64,000 nt of DNA from DAOMFB01 sp963801475 (GCA_963801475.1 CAWDEX010000001.1:868001-932000), one strand, 5' to 3'. Shown: positions 27,620 through 36,785, counted from the first letter of the stretch. A program made the numbers and translations. Notes: generated by a model from the letters alone, not told the origin.

Positions 27620-29306
27620 GCCGGAGGAGCATGTAGGTGTCGCGGAAGGCCTCGATCGAGGCCGCCCTGGTTTCGAGGCCGCGGCGAAGCGGAACGAGCG
27701 TGCGGCGTGCCCAGGCGGTCTTCGGCCAGGGCTCCACGTCCCGCTCGAGGCCGGGGACGAGGTCCCAGAGATGGCGGGAGAAGAAGACCGTGTCGACCGG
27801 GGCCCGGGCGTCCTGCACTTGCCCGAGGATCCCGACTCGGGACGCCGCCGCCTCGTCGACGTAGAGCGCCACGACGCCGACCCGGCCGAGATCGCCGCGG
27901 GCGACCCGTTCGAAGAGCGGCCCCTGCTCCTGCGCCCAGTCGACGTTCGAGTCCGAAAGGGTGCGGGGGAGGCCGGGGTTTCCCCCGGCGAAGACGTTTC
28001 CGAACGAGATCTCGCGGTCGAGCTTCGGCAGCACCTCGGCCGCGGCGAGAAGGACGACGAGAGCGACGAGGACCGTGCGCGCCCGGCGTGCGACCTGCGT
28101 TGCGGCGATCCCTCCGAGCGCCACGAGGAGGAACGGCACGACGGGAAAGACGTGGCGGACGCCGATGTTCAGATGGCTCGGAACCGACGCGGCGAGATAC
28201 GCGAGACCGACGGCGGCCGGGAAACCCGAGCGCAGGAACAGGAGGCGCCACCGGCGGGTGGCGTGACGCCGTCGAATCCGGGCCGCTCCGGCGAGGAGCG
28301 CGGCGCCGAACCCGCCGGCGAGGGCCGCCACGACCGGCGCGGGGCTCTTCAGCGCCAGCGCGACGGGAAAGTAGAGGGGGAATCCGCGCCCCGAGACCTC
28401 CCCGAGGAAGTAGTTGAAGCGCTCGCCCGGGACCGAGGTCGCCCGGACCCAGAGAAGGCCGGTCGCGTAGGACGCCAGCCATTGGGGAAACCGTTCGGTG
28501 AGGGAGAGGGCGTCTCGCTCCAGCCCCGTGCCGGCGAACTGGGCGGCGACGCCCCTCCGGAAGTCGTCGCGTGCCGTCCCCGCGAAGGCGGCCATCTGGA
28601 CGAGGGCGAGCGTCAGGCACGCCACGAGGACGAAGACCGCGAGGGCGACGGCGACCGGCTTCAGGACGGCGCGGGAAGTGCGTCGCGGCCGCCGGGGAGG
28701 CGTTCGGGCGGTGGCCCGTTGCCAGAGCGCGAAGGCGGCGATCGGCAGAAAGAGCGCCAGGAAGGGCAGGGCGGAGTACTTCGACGCCATGGCGAGCCCG
28801 TACGCGACGCCCCCCGCGACAAGGAAGGCGCGGTCGAAGGTTGACCGCCGGAACGACAGGTCGAGGGCCGCGGCGGCGGCCACGAGAAAGAGCGTGACGA
28901 GGACGTCGCTCGTCACGAGGGCGCCGTGGCCTCGGAGGCCGGGGTCGATCGCGAGGAGGGCCGCCACGCCGAGTCCCGCCGCCCCGCCCGATCGCGCCGC
29001 CGTCCAGCCTCCGGCGACGAGGACGAGAAGGGCGAAGACGACCGGGAAGAGGCGGCGGGCCGAACGGGTTTGCTCGATCGGGGCCGGGGAAACGGGCGGA
29101 AGAGAGGCCGCCGCCAGAAGCTTCATCAGGACCGGGTGCTCCTGGTTGGAGACGAGCCCGGGCCCCGACCGCAGCTCCCGGGCCGACGCGACGTGAATCG
29201 GCTCGTCGTTCGTCGTCCAGAACGTCCGTCGCGCCCTGTCGGCGCCGGCCCATCCCGCGAGGGCGATCAACAGGAGGCCGGCGCCGAGCGCGATTCGTCG
29301 TGTCAC
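27597..29306 (-). CDS. Membrane glycosyltransferase, GT39/PMT family
   Basis: A 569-residue polytopic protein starting at GTG 29306. The first loop carries the acidic pair in TTNDEPIHVASARELRSGPG and NQEHPVLMKLLAA, the arrangement seen in protein-mannosyltransferase-like GT39 enzymes. LAIDPGLRGHGALVTSDVLV in loop 2 and HLNIGVRHVFPVVPFLLVALG in a late helix also match. These enzymes move a sugar from a polyprenyl-phosphate donor onto lipid or protein at the outer face of the inner membrane. It follows the ComEA-like gene by 10 bases. The acceptor is unknown. Confidence 0.8.
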   Translation of the reverse strand: MTRRIALGAGLLLIALAGWAGADRARRTFWTTNDEPIHVASARELRSGPGLVSNQEHPVLMKLLAAASLPPVSPAPIEQTRSARRLFPVVFALLVLVAGGWTAARSGGAAGLGVAALLAIDPGLRGHGALVTSDVLVTLFLVAAAAALDLSFRRSTFDRAFLVAGGVAYGLAMASKYSALPFLALFLPIAAFALWQRATARTPPRRPRRTSRAVLKPVAVALAVFVLVACLTLALVQMAAFAGTARDDFRRGVAAQFAGTGLERDALSLTERFPQWLASYATGLLWVRATSVPGERFNYFLGEVSGRGFPLYFPVALALKSPAPVVAALAGGFGAALLAGAARIRRRHATRRWRLLFLRSGFPAAVGLAYLAASVPSHLNIGVRHVFPVVPFLLVALGGIAATQVARRARTVLVALVVLLAAAEVLPKLDREISFGNVFAGGNPGLPRTLSDSNVDWAQEQGPLFERVARGDLGRVGVVALYVDEAAASRVGILGQVQDARAPVDTVFFSRHLWDLVPGLERDVEPWPKTAWARRTLVPLRRGLETRAASIEAFRDTYMLLRLNPPAVP

Positions 29307-29316
29307 GCGGAGAGGA

Positions 29317-30003
29317 TCACCGGACCGTGATCAGGTCCTTGATCTTCGCGAACTCGGCTTCCTTGATCCCCTTCACCTTCATGATGTCCTCGACCGTGGC
29401 GAACTTCTGCTGCGCCCGGTAGTCGAGGATCGCCTGCGCCTTGACGGGTCCGATCCCGGGGAGCCGGTCGAGGGCCTCCAGCGGCGCCGTGTTGATGTTG
29501 ATCTTCTCGCCGGGGGCGAGGGCGGGCGCCTTGGCGGCGGCGGCAGGAGCCGCGGCTTTCGCCGCGGGGGCGGCAGCGGCCGGAGCAGCAGCGGCCGGAG
29601 CAGCGGCGGCAGCAGGAACCCTGGCAGCCGCGGGCTTTGCCGCCGGAGCGGCGGCGGCGGGCTTTGCGGCAGCCGCCGCGGGGGCCGGGGCCGCGCCGAG
29701 CGTGATCAGCGGCTTCAGCTTCGCGAGTTTCTTCTCGCCGATCCCTTTCACATTCGCGAGGTCCTCGACGCTCTTGTACGGACGTCCCTTGACGATCTCC
29801 TTGGCTGTCTTCTCCCCGACGCCGGGCAGGTCGGCGAGGGCCTTCACGTCGGCCGAGTTGATGTCGACCGGGGCCGCGGCCGCGGCCGGGGCCGGCGCTG
29901 GCGTGGGCGACGCTTTCTTCTTCGCGGCCATCGCCTGCGGGGCGCCGAGGCCGACGAGGGCGAGGATGGAGGCGATCGCCGTCATGCGGAATGCCGATTT
30001 CAT
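29317..30003 (-). CDS. ComEA-like exported protein with two helix-hairpin-helix domains
   Basis: A 228-residue exported protein with a signal peptide (ILALVGLGAPQAMA). Two ComEA-type HhH domains follow: residues 45-100 (DINSADVKALADLPGVGEKT, VKGIGEKKLAKLK) and 165-227 (ININTAPLEALDRLPGIGPV). They are joined by a linker of about 65 residues made almost only of Ala, Pro and Lys. ComEA proteins bind double-stranded DNA in the periplasm during transformation. The duplicated domain is unusual, as most have one. A GGAGGAG ribosome site precedes ATG 30003. Confidence 0.85.
   Translation of the reverse strand: MKSAFRMTAIASILALVGLGAPQAMAAKKKASPTPAPAPAAAAAPVDINSADVKALADLPGVGEKTAKEIVKGRPYKSVEDLANVKGIGEKKLAKLKPLITLGAAPAPAAAAAKPAAAAPAAKPAAARVPAAAAAPAAAAPAAAAPAAKAAAPAAAAKAPALAPGEKININTAPLEALDRLPGIGPVKAQAILDYRAQQKFATVEDIMKVKGIKEAEFAKIKDLITVR
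29530..29695. repeat. Ala/Pro-rich low-complexity linker in ComEA-like gene
   Basis: Irregular short repeats of GC-rich Ala and Pro codons (GCAGCGGCCGGAGCA-type units on the plus strand) encode the flexible linker between the two HhH domains. Slippage here would change linker length without destroying either domain. Confidence 0.7.
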
Positions 30004-30047
30004 GACTCCTCCTTCGGTTTTGTGATCGAGCCTGGTGTGCTGTTCTA

Positions 30048-31673
30048 TCAGAGGTGAACGCCGGGCGCCTCGTGCCCGGTCTTCGCCACGTACTCCTCGT
30101 ACGACCCGCCGTACGCGGCCGGGCCGCCGGGTTCGCCCAGCTCGAGCACGCGGTTCGAGAGGCCGCGGAGGAACATCCGGTCGTGGGAGACGAAGAGCAT
30201 CGTCCCCGGAAAGTTCCGCAGGGACTTCACGAGCATTTCCTTGGTGGCGAGGTCGAGGTGGTTCGTCGGCTCGTCAAGGACGAGGAAGTTGGGGGGGTCG
30301 AAGAGCATCCGGGCGAGGACGAGGCGGGACTTCTCGCCGCCCGAGAGGTACCGGATCGACTTGTGGACCTCGTCGCCCGAGAACTGGAACGCGCCGAGGA
30401 GGTTCCGGAGGAGGCCGAGCCCTTCGGCCGGGAAGTCCGCCTGGATCTGCGAAAGGACCGTCAGCTCCGGGTCGAGGAGGTCGAGGGACTGCTGGGCGAA
30501 GTAGCCCATCTTCACGCTGGCCCCGACCTTCACGGTTCCCGCGTCGGGCTCCAGCATGCCGGCGACCATCTTCAGGAGCGTCGTCTTGCCGGCGCCGTTC
30601 GCCCCCATGACGCACCACCGCTCCCCCCGCCGGATCAGGAAGTCGAAGCCGTCGTAAAGCGTCCGCCCTCCGTAAGCCTTCGAGACCTTCGACAGCGCCA
30701 CGACGTCGTCGCCGGAACGGGGAGGCGTCCGGAATTCGAAGTCGACGGCGGTCCGCCGCTTCGGCAGCTCGATCGTCTCGATCTTCTCGAGCTTCTTGAT
30801 CCGGCTCTGAACCTGCGCGGCCTTCGCGGCGTGGGCCGAGAAGCGCTCGATGAACCGCTGCTCCTTGGCCAGCATCGCCTGCTGCCGCGCGTAGGCCGCC
30901 TCGCGTTGGGCTTCACGGAGCGTCCGCTCCCGCTCGTAGAACTCGTAGTTTCCCGACCAGGTGACCAGCTCGCCGCCGTCGATCTCGACGATCTTCGTCA
31001 CGACGCGGTTCAGGAAGTCCCGGTCGTGGCACGTGATCAGGAGGGTGCCGGGATAGGCCTTGAGGTACTCCTCCAGCCAGAGGATCGACTCGATGTCGAG
31101 ATGGTTGGTCGGCTCGTCCATGAGGAGGACGTCCGGCCGGCCGATCAGGACCTTCGCCATGGAGACGCGCATCTTCCAGCCGCCCGAGAGCGCCCCGACG
31201 TCGCCGTCGATCGCCTCGTCGGCGAATCCGAGGCCATGGAGGACCTCGCGAGCAAGGGCCGAAAGCTCGTAGCCGCCCCGCTGCTGGTACTCCGACTGGA
31301 CCTCGCCGAACCGGTGGAGGACGTCGTCCATTCCGCCGGCGCGCGAGGGGTCGCCGAGCGCGTGCGTCAGGGCCTCCAGCTCGTGGTGGAGGTCGCCGAG
31401 CCGGCCGCTTCCGGCGATCGCTTCGTCGAGGACGGTCCAACCGGCCATCTCGTCGATCTCCTGCCGGAAATAGCCGATCGAGAGCTTCCTCGGGACGGCC
31501 ACGTCCCCCTCGTCCGGGTGCTCCTCACCGACGATCATCCGGAAGACCGTCGTCTTTCCGGCGCCGTTCGGGCCGACGAGTCCCGCCTTCTCCCCGGGGT
31601 TGAGCTGGAAGGAGGCGTCGACGAAGAGGACCTGCCGGCCGTACTGCTTGCCGACGCCGGAGAACGAGATCAT
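30048..31673 (-). CDS. ABC-F family ATPase
   Basis: A 541-residue soluble protein with two ABC domains and no membrane segment. Domain 1 has GPNGAGKTT, LSGGWKMRV and LLMDEPTNHLD; domain 2 has GANGAGKTT, LSGGEKSRL and LVLDEPTNHLD. The linker (about 235-300) is charged and coiled, as in ribosome-acting ABC-F proteins (YbiT/Uup/EttA group). Such factors act on translating ribosomes; the subgroup is uncertain. ATG 31673 begins the first beta strand (ISFSGVGKQYG). A TATCTT lies nine bases upstream and no ribosome site is seen. Confidence 0.9.
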   Translation of the reverse strand: MISFSGVGKQYGRQVLFVDASFQLNPGEKAGLVGPNGAGKTTVFRMIVGEEHPDEGDVAVPRKLSIGYFRQEIDEMAGWTVLDEAIAGSGRLGDLHHELEALTHALGDPSRAGGMDDVLHRFGEVQSEYQQRGGYELSALAREVLHGLGFADEAIDGDVGALSGGWKMRVSMAKVLIGRPDVLLMDEPTNHLDIESILWLEEYLKAYPGTLLITCHDRDFLNRVVTKIVEIDGGELVTWSGNYEFYERERTLREAQREAAYARQQAMLAKEQRFIERFSAHAAKAAQVQSRIKKLEKIETIELPKRRTAVDFEFRTPPRSGDDVVALSKVSKAYGGRTLYDGFDFLIRRGERWCVMGANGAGKTTLLKMVAGMLEPDAGTVKVGASVKMGYFAQQSLDLLDPELTVLSQIQADFPAEGLGLLRNLLGAFQFSGDEVHKSIRYLSGGEKSRLVLARMLFDPPNFLVLDEPTNHLDLATKEMLVKSLRNFPGTMLFVSHDRMFLRGLSNRVLELGEPGGPAAYGGSYEEYVAKTGHEAPGVHL

Positions 31674-31703
31674 GGGCGGCGGAAGATAGCACCCGCCGGC
31701 GGA

Positions 31704-31709
31704 TAGAAT
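31704..31709 (+). promoter_or_regulatory. -10-like TAGAAT before GT2 gene
   Basis: TAGAAT lies nine bases before ATG 31719 in a 45-base divergent spacer. Transcription from it would start at or just before the start codon. No ribosome site is visible. Confidence 0.45.
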
Positions 31710-31718
31710 TCCTCGCAG

Positions 31719-32498
31719 ATGGCCGCGCCTCCCGCCGAGAGCCTCACGATGTTCTTCCCCTGCTACAACGACGCGGGGACGATCGGCTCCCTCGTGGCCG
31801 GGGCGCACGTCGTCGGCAAGGACTCCGGCCGGGACTTCGAGATCGTCGTGGTGGACGACGGCTCGCAGGACAACAGCGCGGAACTTCTCGAAGAGCTGAA
31901 GTGCCGCTATCCGGAGCTGCGCGTCGTCTACCACGGGGTCAACCGGGGTTACGGCGCCGCGCTCCGGAGCGGCCTCGCGGCCGCCGCGAAGGACCTCGTC
32001 TTCTACACCGACGGCGACGGCCAGTACGACGTCCTCGAGCTGAAGAAGCTCCTGCCGGTCGTGCAGGACGGCGTGGACGTCGTGAACGGCTACAAGATCT
32101 CGCGCTCCGACCCGTGGCACCGGATCGTCATCGGGAAGGTCTACCTCGTCCTGATGAGGCTCCTCTTCCAGTTCCGCGTCCGCGACGTCGACTGCGACTT
32201 CCGGCTGATGCGGCGGGCGGCCCTCGGGACGATCGCCTTGAAGCACTCGAGCGGCGTCATCTGCCTCGAGCTCGTCAAGAAGCTGGAGCGCGCCGGCTAC
32301 CGCTTCGTCGATTTCCCGGTCCACCACTACCACCGTGTCCACGGACGCTCGCAGTTCTTCAACGTCCGCCGGCTCGTCGTGACCGGGCTGAACATCCTGA
32401 AGCTCTGGTGGGAGCTGAACGTGGTGCGCGACACGCCCGTGAACGTCGCCGGCCACGCGGCCCCGCCGCGCCCGGGCCTGCCGGTCAGCCGGCCGTGA
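31719..32498 (+). CDS. Family 2 glycosyltransferase (polyprenyl-phosphate sugar synthase type)
   Basis: A 259-residue GT-A fold enzyme with FFPCYNDAGTIGSLV, the nucleotide-binding VVVDDGSQDNS, the catalytic DGDGQYD and the late VDCDFRLMRR. It resembles DPM1/GtrB-like synthases, which load a sugar onto polyprenyl phosphate, but it lacks the C-terminal helices of GtrB. The product could feed the GT-C enzymes encoded nearby; this is inferred. It starts a three-gene coupled unit with the epimerase and aminotransferase (stops and starts overlap). Confidence 0.85.
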   Translation: MAAPPAESLTMFFPCYNDAGTIGSLVAGAHVVGKDSGRDFEIVVVDDGSQDNSAELLEELKCRYPELRVVYHGVNRGYGAALRSGLAAAAKDLVFYTDGDGQYDVLELKKLLPVVQDGVDVVNGYKISRSDPWHRIVIGKVYLVLMRLLFQFRVRDVDCDFRLMRRAALGTIALKHSSGVICLELVKKLERAGYRFVDFPVHHYHRVHGRSQFFNVRRLVVTGLNILKLWWELNVVRDTPVNVAGHAAPPRPGLPVSRP

Positions 32499-33505
32499 GC
32501 GCCCCCGGCCGCTTCGCCGGACAGACCGCGCTCGTCACGGGCGGCCTCGGCTTCATCGGCTCCAGCCTCGTTCGTCGCCTTCTCGCCGACGGGGCGCGCG
32601 TGAAGGTCCTCGACGCGCTGACGGCGGGAGACGGCGGGAACCGCTTCAACCTGGACGGGGCGGGGCCGGCTTCCGCGCTCGTCGTGACCGTGGGGCGCGC
32701 GGACGACCGGGCCGCTGCCGACGCGGCGGCCGCCGGCTGCGACGTCGTCTTCCACCTCGCGGGGAAGGTGAGCCACGTCGACAGCCTGGCGCGCCCGGTG
32801 GACGACCTCATCGACAACGCGGCGACGACGGTGGTCCTCCTCGACGCCTGCCGGCGGCTGAACCCGAGGGCCCGGATCGTCGTGGCCGGCACGCGGCAGG
32901 TCTACGGGAACCCGCTTCGACTTCCGGTCGACGAGACGCATCCGCTGCGCCCGCCCGACTACAACGGCGTCTCGAAGCTCGCGGCGGAGTTCTACGCGCG
33001 GGTGGCGGCCGAGCGGCTCGGCCTCGCGACGTCCGTTCTCCGCCTGACGAACGTCTACGGCCCCCGTCAGCTCGTGGCCCACTCGCGCGCGAGCTTCACG
33101 GGCTGGCTGGTGCGTCAGGCGGTGAAGGGTGCGACGATCGATCTCTTCGGGACGGGGGATCAGCGGCGGGACGTCCTCTACGTCGACGACGCCGTCGAGG
33201 CGTTCCTGCTCGCCGCGGAGAAGGTCCCGGCGAACGGCGAGGCCTGGAACTGCGGGCGGGAGGACTCGGTCTCCATCCGGGAGTTCGCCGAGACGCTCGT
33301 CCGCGTCGCCGGCTCGGGCTCGATCCGGGTCGTCCCGTTCCCGGAGGAGCGGAAGCGGATCGACATCGGCGACTTCTCGACCGACGCCCGGCGCTTCCGG
33401 GAGGCGAGCGGCTGGAAGCCCGCCGTGGGACTCGAAGAGGGGCTTCGGCGGACGGTCGCCTTCTTCCGTGAGCACGGCGACCGCTACTGGGACGCGACGA
33501 CGTGA
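32495..33505 (+). CDS. NAD-dependent sugar epimerase/dehydratase
   Basis: A 336-residue extended SDR enzyme. GTG 32495 overlaps the preceding stop (GTGA). The Rossmann motif TGGLGFIGSS is at residues 15-24, and the catalytic Tyr and Lys are in DYNGVSKLAAEFYAR. RLTNVYGPRQ and DVLYVDDAVEAFLLA are substrate-domain signatures of nucleotide-sugar epimerases. It probably makes a modified UDP- or GDP-sugar for surface glycan, with the aminotransferase that follows. Confidence 0.88.
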   Translation: MSAPGRFAGQTALVTGGLGFIGSSLVRRLLADGARVKVLDALTAGDGGNRFNLDGAGPASALVVTVGRADDRAAADAAAAGCDVVFHLAGKVSHVDSLARPVDDLIDNAATTVVLLDACRRLNPRARIVVAGTRQVYGNPLRLPVDETHPLRPPDYNGVSKLAAEFYARVAAERLGLATSVLRLTNVYGPRQLVAHSRASFTGWLVRQAVKGATIDLFGTGDQRRDVLYVDDAVEAFLLAAEKVPANGEAWNCGREDSVSIREFAETLVRVAGSGSIRVVPFPEERKRIDIGDFSTDARRFREASGWKPAVGLEEGLRRTVAFFREHGDRYWDATT

Positions 33506-34614
33506 ACGTCCCCTTCCTCGACTTCACGCGGCTCGCCGCGAAGGAGCGCGAGGAGATGCTCGCCGCTTTCGAGCGGGTCCACGCGTCGGGGCGCTACATC
33601 CTCGGGGCGGAGGTGGAGGCGTTCGAGGCGGGCTTCGCGGCCTTCGCCGGCGCGCCGCATGCCGTCGGCTGCGCGAGCGGGACGGACGCCCTCACGCTGG
33701 CCCTCCGCGCGCTGGGCGTCCTTCCCGGCGACGAGGTCCTCACGGTCTCGATGACCTGCGCGCCGACGGCGACCGCCATCGTGAACGCCGGGGCGCGCCC
33801 CGTCTTCGTCGACGTGGATCCCGTGTCGCTCACGATGGACCCGGACCGCCTTCCGGAGGCGCTGACGCCACGGACGAGGGCGGTCCTCCCGGTCCACCTC
33901 TACGGTCGGCCGGCCCCGATGGAGGCGATCTCGGCGTTCGCGCGCGAAAGAGGGCTCCTCGTGGTCGAGGACTGCGCGCAAGCGCACGGCGCGCGCCTCG
34001 CCGGACGCAGCGTCGGGAGCTTCGGCGACGCGGCGGCCTGGAGCTTCTACCCGACGAAGAACCTCGGGGCGCTCGGCGACGGCGGCCTCGTGACGGTGCG
34101 CGAGCGGAGCGTCGCCGGGCGTCTGCGCCGGCTCCGGATGTACGGCTACACCGCGCGGAACGACGCCGTGGAGACCGGTTTCAACAGCCGGCTCGACGAG
34201 CTGCAGGCGGCGATCCTCCGGGTGCGCCTCGCCCGTCTGGCCGAGGGAAACCGGCGTCGGAGCTCTCTCGCGGCTCGGTACGACGCCGCGCTGGCGGGAC
34301 TGCCCGGCTTCGAGCCGCCCCCCCGTCCCGCGCCCGGCGCCGAGCCGTGTCACCACCTCTATGTCGTCCGCTCGGCCCGGCGGGACGCGCTCCGCGAGCG
34401 GCTCCTCGGCCGGGGGATCGGCAGCGACGTCCACTACCCGGTGGCGGTCCACCAGCAGCCCGCCTTTTCGGCGTTCCCGCGAGGCCCGCTTCCGGCCACC
34501 GAGCGGGCCGTGGCCGAGGTCCTGTCGCTCCCGCTCTACCCCGGACTGTCGGACGCCGAAGCCGAGGCCGTCGCCGCGGCCGTCCGCGATGAAGCGACGG
34601 CACTCGCGGGCTGA
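33502..34614 (+). CDS. DegT/DnrJ/EryC1-family sugar aminotransferase
   Basis: A 370-residue PLP enzyme. GTG 33502 overlaps the epimerase stop by four bases. The PLP lysine is K186 in SFYPTKNLGALGDGG; VVEDCAQAHGA holds the cofactor-binding Asp, and GFNSRLDELQAAILRVRL and HHLYVVRS are family motifs. It converts a keto sugar nucleotide to an amino sugar. With the epimerase and GT2 it forms a small surface-polysaccharide or glycoprotein cassette. Confidence 0.92.
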   Translation: MNVPFLDFTRLAAKEREEMLAAFERVHASGRYILGAEVEAFEAGFAAFAGAPHAVGCASGTDALTLALRALGVLPGDEVLTVSMTCAPTATAIVNAGARPVFVDVDPVSLTMDPDRLPEALTPRTRAVLPVHLYGRPAPMEAISAFARERGLLVVEDCAQAHGARLAGRSVGSFGDAAAWSFYPTKNLGALGDGGLVTVRERSVAGRLRRLRMYGYTARNDAVETGFNSRLDELQAAILRVRLARLAEGNRRRSSLAARYDAALAGLPGFEPPPRPAPGAEPCHHLYVVRSARRDALRERLLGRGIGSDVHYPVAVHQQPAFSAFPRGPLPATERAVAEVLSLPLYPGLSDAEAEAVAAAVRDEATALAG

Positions 34615-34623
34615 TCTGTCGCC

Positions 34624-35781
34624 CTAGCCGGCCCAGAGCCAGTTCACGAAGACCCAGACGTAGGCCGCCTGGGCCAGGAGTCCGAGGAGCAGGAACGCGC
34701 GGAAAAGGGCGGGACGGGCCGCGAGGCCTGCGAGCACGGCGAACGCGGGAAAGGCCGGCAGGACGTACCGCCCCGCGCTCTCCAGCGTTCCCGTGAACGG
34801 GACGAGGGCGATCGTCATCAGGACGTAGAGCGCCTCGATCCACCGCTTCTCGCGCAGGAGACGGATCGCGAGGTACGCGAAGAGGAGAAGAAAGGCGCCT
34901 TCGAGCGTCCGGACCGGGCTCTTGTGGAAGATCCGGCCGGTCGTCACGTCGCCCCACACCGTCGTCGCGATGAGTCGTGGGCCGTCGAGCGCGGTCTTCT
35001 CCGCAAGCCCCCAGTTGTGCTGCGCCTTCATGAAGAGGAACGGGTCGCCGAAGCGCACCTCGAAGTAGGCGCAGAAGGTCAGGAAGCCGAGGAGCGGCGG
35101 AAGCCCCGTGAGGAGAGCGGCAACGAGGGCGCGCGCCCAGCTCCGCCCTTCGCGCCGGCTCTTCACGAGCGAAGAGAGGGCGAGGTAAGGGGCGAGGACG
35201 ACCCCCGTGATCCTCGTGAGGCCCGACAGGTAGCCCGCGGCGGCCGCCGCGGCCGGGCGGTCCCGGTCGATCGAGACGACGGCGAGGAGCGCCAGGAAGA
35301 GAAAGAGGGACTCCGTGTAGACGGCGAGGAAGAAGAACGACGTCGGGAAGACGAGGAGGGCGAGGAGCGCCGGGCGGACGCGCGATTCCCCCCAGCGCGC
35401 CCGGACCCAGGCGGCGAAGAGAAGGACGGCGCCGAAGAACGACGCGGCCGAGATCAGGTTCCCCGCCGCGGACGTCTCGATCCCGGTCGTCCGAACGAGG
35501 AGCCTCATCAGGAGCGGGTAGAGCGGGAAGAAGGCGTGATTCGTCTCCACGCCGAAGGCGCGCGGCGGAGCCTCGTAGCCGCCCTCGGCGATGCTGATGT
35601 ACCAGCCGGAGTCCCAGCGGGCCAGGGGCGTCGCGCGCCGCATCAGGTCGGGGCCCCAGCTCGTCGGGCCGGTGAGCCAGGGCGTCAGCTCGGTTGCGAG
35701 GAGCGCGATCAGCCAGATCCAGAGGACCCACGCCAGGGTGACGAGAAGGAGCCGGCGGGGCGACGTCACGGGAGGCGGCAT
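34624..35781 (-). CDS. PIG-V-like membrane mannosyltransferase
   Basis: A 385-residue (or 381 from GTG 35769) polytopic protein resembling the PIG-V mannosyltransferase family. It has RWDSGWYISIAEGGYE in the first outer loop with the catalytic-type Asp, then NHAFFPLYPLLMRLL, LVFPTSFFFLAVYTESLFLF and LSGLTRITGVVLAPYL. Such GT-C enzymes use polyprenyl-phosphate mannose. A perfect TATAAT overlaps ATG 35781, so the GTG at 35769, ten bases after it, may be the true, leaderless start. It converges with the aminotransferase gene, with nine bases between stops. Confidence 0.72.
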   Translation of the reverse strand: MPPPVTSPRRLLLVTLAWVLWIWLIALLATELTPWLTGPTSWGPDLMRRATPLARWDSGWYISIAEGGYEAPPRAFGVETNHAFFPLYPLLMRLLVRTTGIETSAAGNLISAASFFGAVLLFAAWVRARWGESRVRPALLALLVFPTSFFFLAVYTESLFLFLALLAVVSIDRDRPAAAAAAGYLSGLTRITGVVLAPYLALSSLVKSRREGRSWARALVAALLTGLPPLLGFLTFCAYFEVRFGDPFLFMKAQHNWGLAEKTALDGPRLIATTVWGDVTTGRIFHKSPVRTLEGAFLLLFAYLAIRLLREKRWIEALYVLMTIALVPFTGTLESAGRYVLPAFPAFAVLAGLAARPALFRAFLLLGLLAQAAYVWVFVNWLWAG

Positions 35782-35785
35782 TATA
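35780..35785 (-). promoter_or_regulatory. -10 hexamer TATAAT overlapping ATG of PIG-V-like gene
   Basis: A consensus TATAAT whose last bases form the first possible ATG. A transcript from here would begin beyond that ATG, favouring the GTG ten bases further on. Confidence 0.5.
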
Positions 35786-35801
35786 GGAACGGGAACGGAC
35801 C

Positions 35802-36560
35802 GTGAATCCGAACGAATACGAGACGATGTACCGCGTCGAGGAGCGGTACTGGTGGTACGTCGGCATGCGCCGCATCGCCCGCCGCGTGGCCCCGGGCCTC
35901 TTCCGGCTCGGCGCCGGAGAGCGCCTTCTCGACGTCGGGTGCGGCACCGGCGCCAACCTTTCGGACTTGGCGCCGCCGGGCAGCGACGTCGGGGGCGTGG
36001 GCCTCGACCTTTCGTGCGAAGCGCTCCGCCTTTGCCGCCGCCGGGGCCTCTCGCGCCTCGTCCTCGGGCGGGCGGAGGCGCTTCCGTTCCGGAGCGGCGC
36101 CTTTTCGGGTGTCTCCTGCCGCGAGGCGCTCGGTCACGTCGCGGACGATGCGAGAGCCCTCCGCGAAATCGCGCGCGTCGCCCGCTCCGGGGCCCCCGTC
36201 TACCTGACGGTGGCGGCGCTCCGGGCCTTTGCGGGCGAGCAGGATGTCGCCACGCACGTCCTTCGCCGCTATTCGGCGGGTGAGCTTCGCCGGAAGGCCG
36301 AGGCCGCCGGGCTCAGGGCCGGGCGCTCCGGCTACGCGAACTTCTTCCTTTCTCCGGCGATCTTCGTGATCCGTCGGCTTCGCGGCCTTCTGCTGCCCAA
36401 GCGCGAGACGGGCGCCGTCCGCTCCGAGTTCCACCTCGCGCCGGGCCTCCTGAATGGCCCGCTGGCGGCTCTCCTCGGACTCGAGGCGGAGCTTCTCGCG
36501 CTGATCCGCTTTCCCTTTGGAGTTTCGGCCATTTACTACGGCTCCAAACGGTTGGATTAG
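35802..36560 (+). CDS. SAM-dependent methyltransferase (class I)
   Basis: A 252-residue Rossmann methyltransferase from GTG 35802. Motif I is LLDVGCGTGANLSDL (about 44-58), the acidic SAM ligand is in GVGLDLSCEALRL, and AEALPFRSGAFSGVSCREAL matches motif II/III of the UbiE-like group. The N-terminus (NEYETMYRVEERYWWYVGMR) is typical of methyltransferases in surface-glycan clusters. It is divergent from the mannosyltransferase and precedes the cytochrome leader by 237 bases. Substrate unknown. Confidence 0.85.
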   Translation: MNPNEYETMYRVEERYWWYVGMRRIARRVAPGLFRLGAGERLLDVGCGTGANLSDLAPPGSDVGGVGLDLSCEALRLCRRRGLSRLVLGRAEALPFRSGAFSGVSCREALGHVADDARALREIARVARSGAPVYLTVAALRAFAGEQDVATHVLRRYSAGELRRKAEAAGLRAGRSGYANFFLSPAIFVIRRLRGLLLPKRETGAVRSEFHLAPGLLNGPLAALLGLEAELLALIRFPFGVSAIYYGSKRLD

Positions 36561-36597
36561 GTCCGGATAGGGCATCTGAATCATTCCCAGAACCGAC

Positions 36598-36627
36598 TTC
36601 GAAACCTAGCCTACCCGACGGTAATTA
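36598..36627 (+). promoter_or_regulatory. Candidate promoter of the electron-conduit operon
   Basis: TTCGAA (36598-36603) and TAATTA (36622-36627) with an 18-base spacer stand out in the 237-base gap before the first cytochrome gene. If used, it gives a leader of about 165 bases, far longer than elsewhere in this window. Confidence 0.4.
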
Positions 36628-36681
36628 ATGCCTATTCCCACGCCCGGTCCGCGCGTGACCCGTACGAACGGGGTTCGGCGC

Positions 36682-36785
36682 GGTGAAATCTTCGTCACCA
36701 GTGGGGACGGCGTCGTCCCCGATTCGACCTTCTCTCATCCCCTCGGGAATCTGAAATCGGTTTTCCGGCCGCACGTCGGCCGGAA
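36682..36785 (+). promoter_or_regulatory. Structured leader with three hairpins ahead of the cytochrome operon
   Basis: Three inverted repeats follow one another: GGTGA/TCACC (36682-36699), GGGGACG/CGTCCCC (36703-36720, perfect 7 bp, 4-base loop) and TTCCGGCCG/CGGCCGGAA (36763-36785, perfect 9 bp, CACGT loop). The right arm of the last runs into the AAGGAGG ribosome site, so folding could hide it. No known riboswitch class is recognised; in particular I see no c-di-GMP (GEMM) core. Confidence 0.5.
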
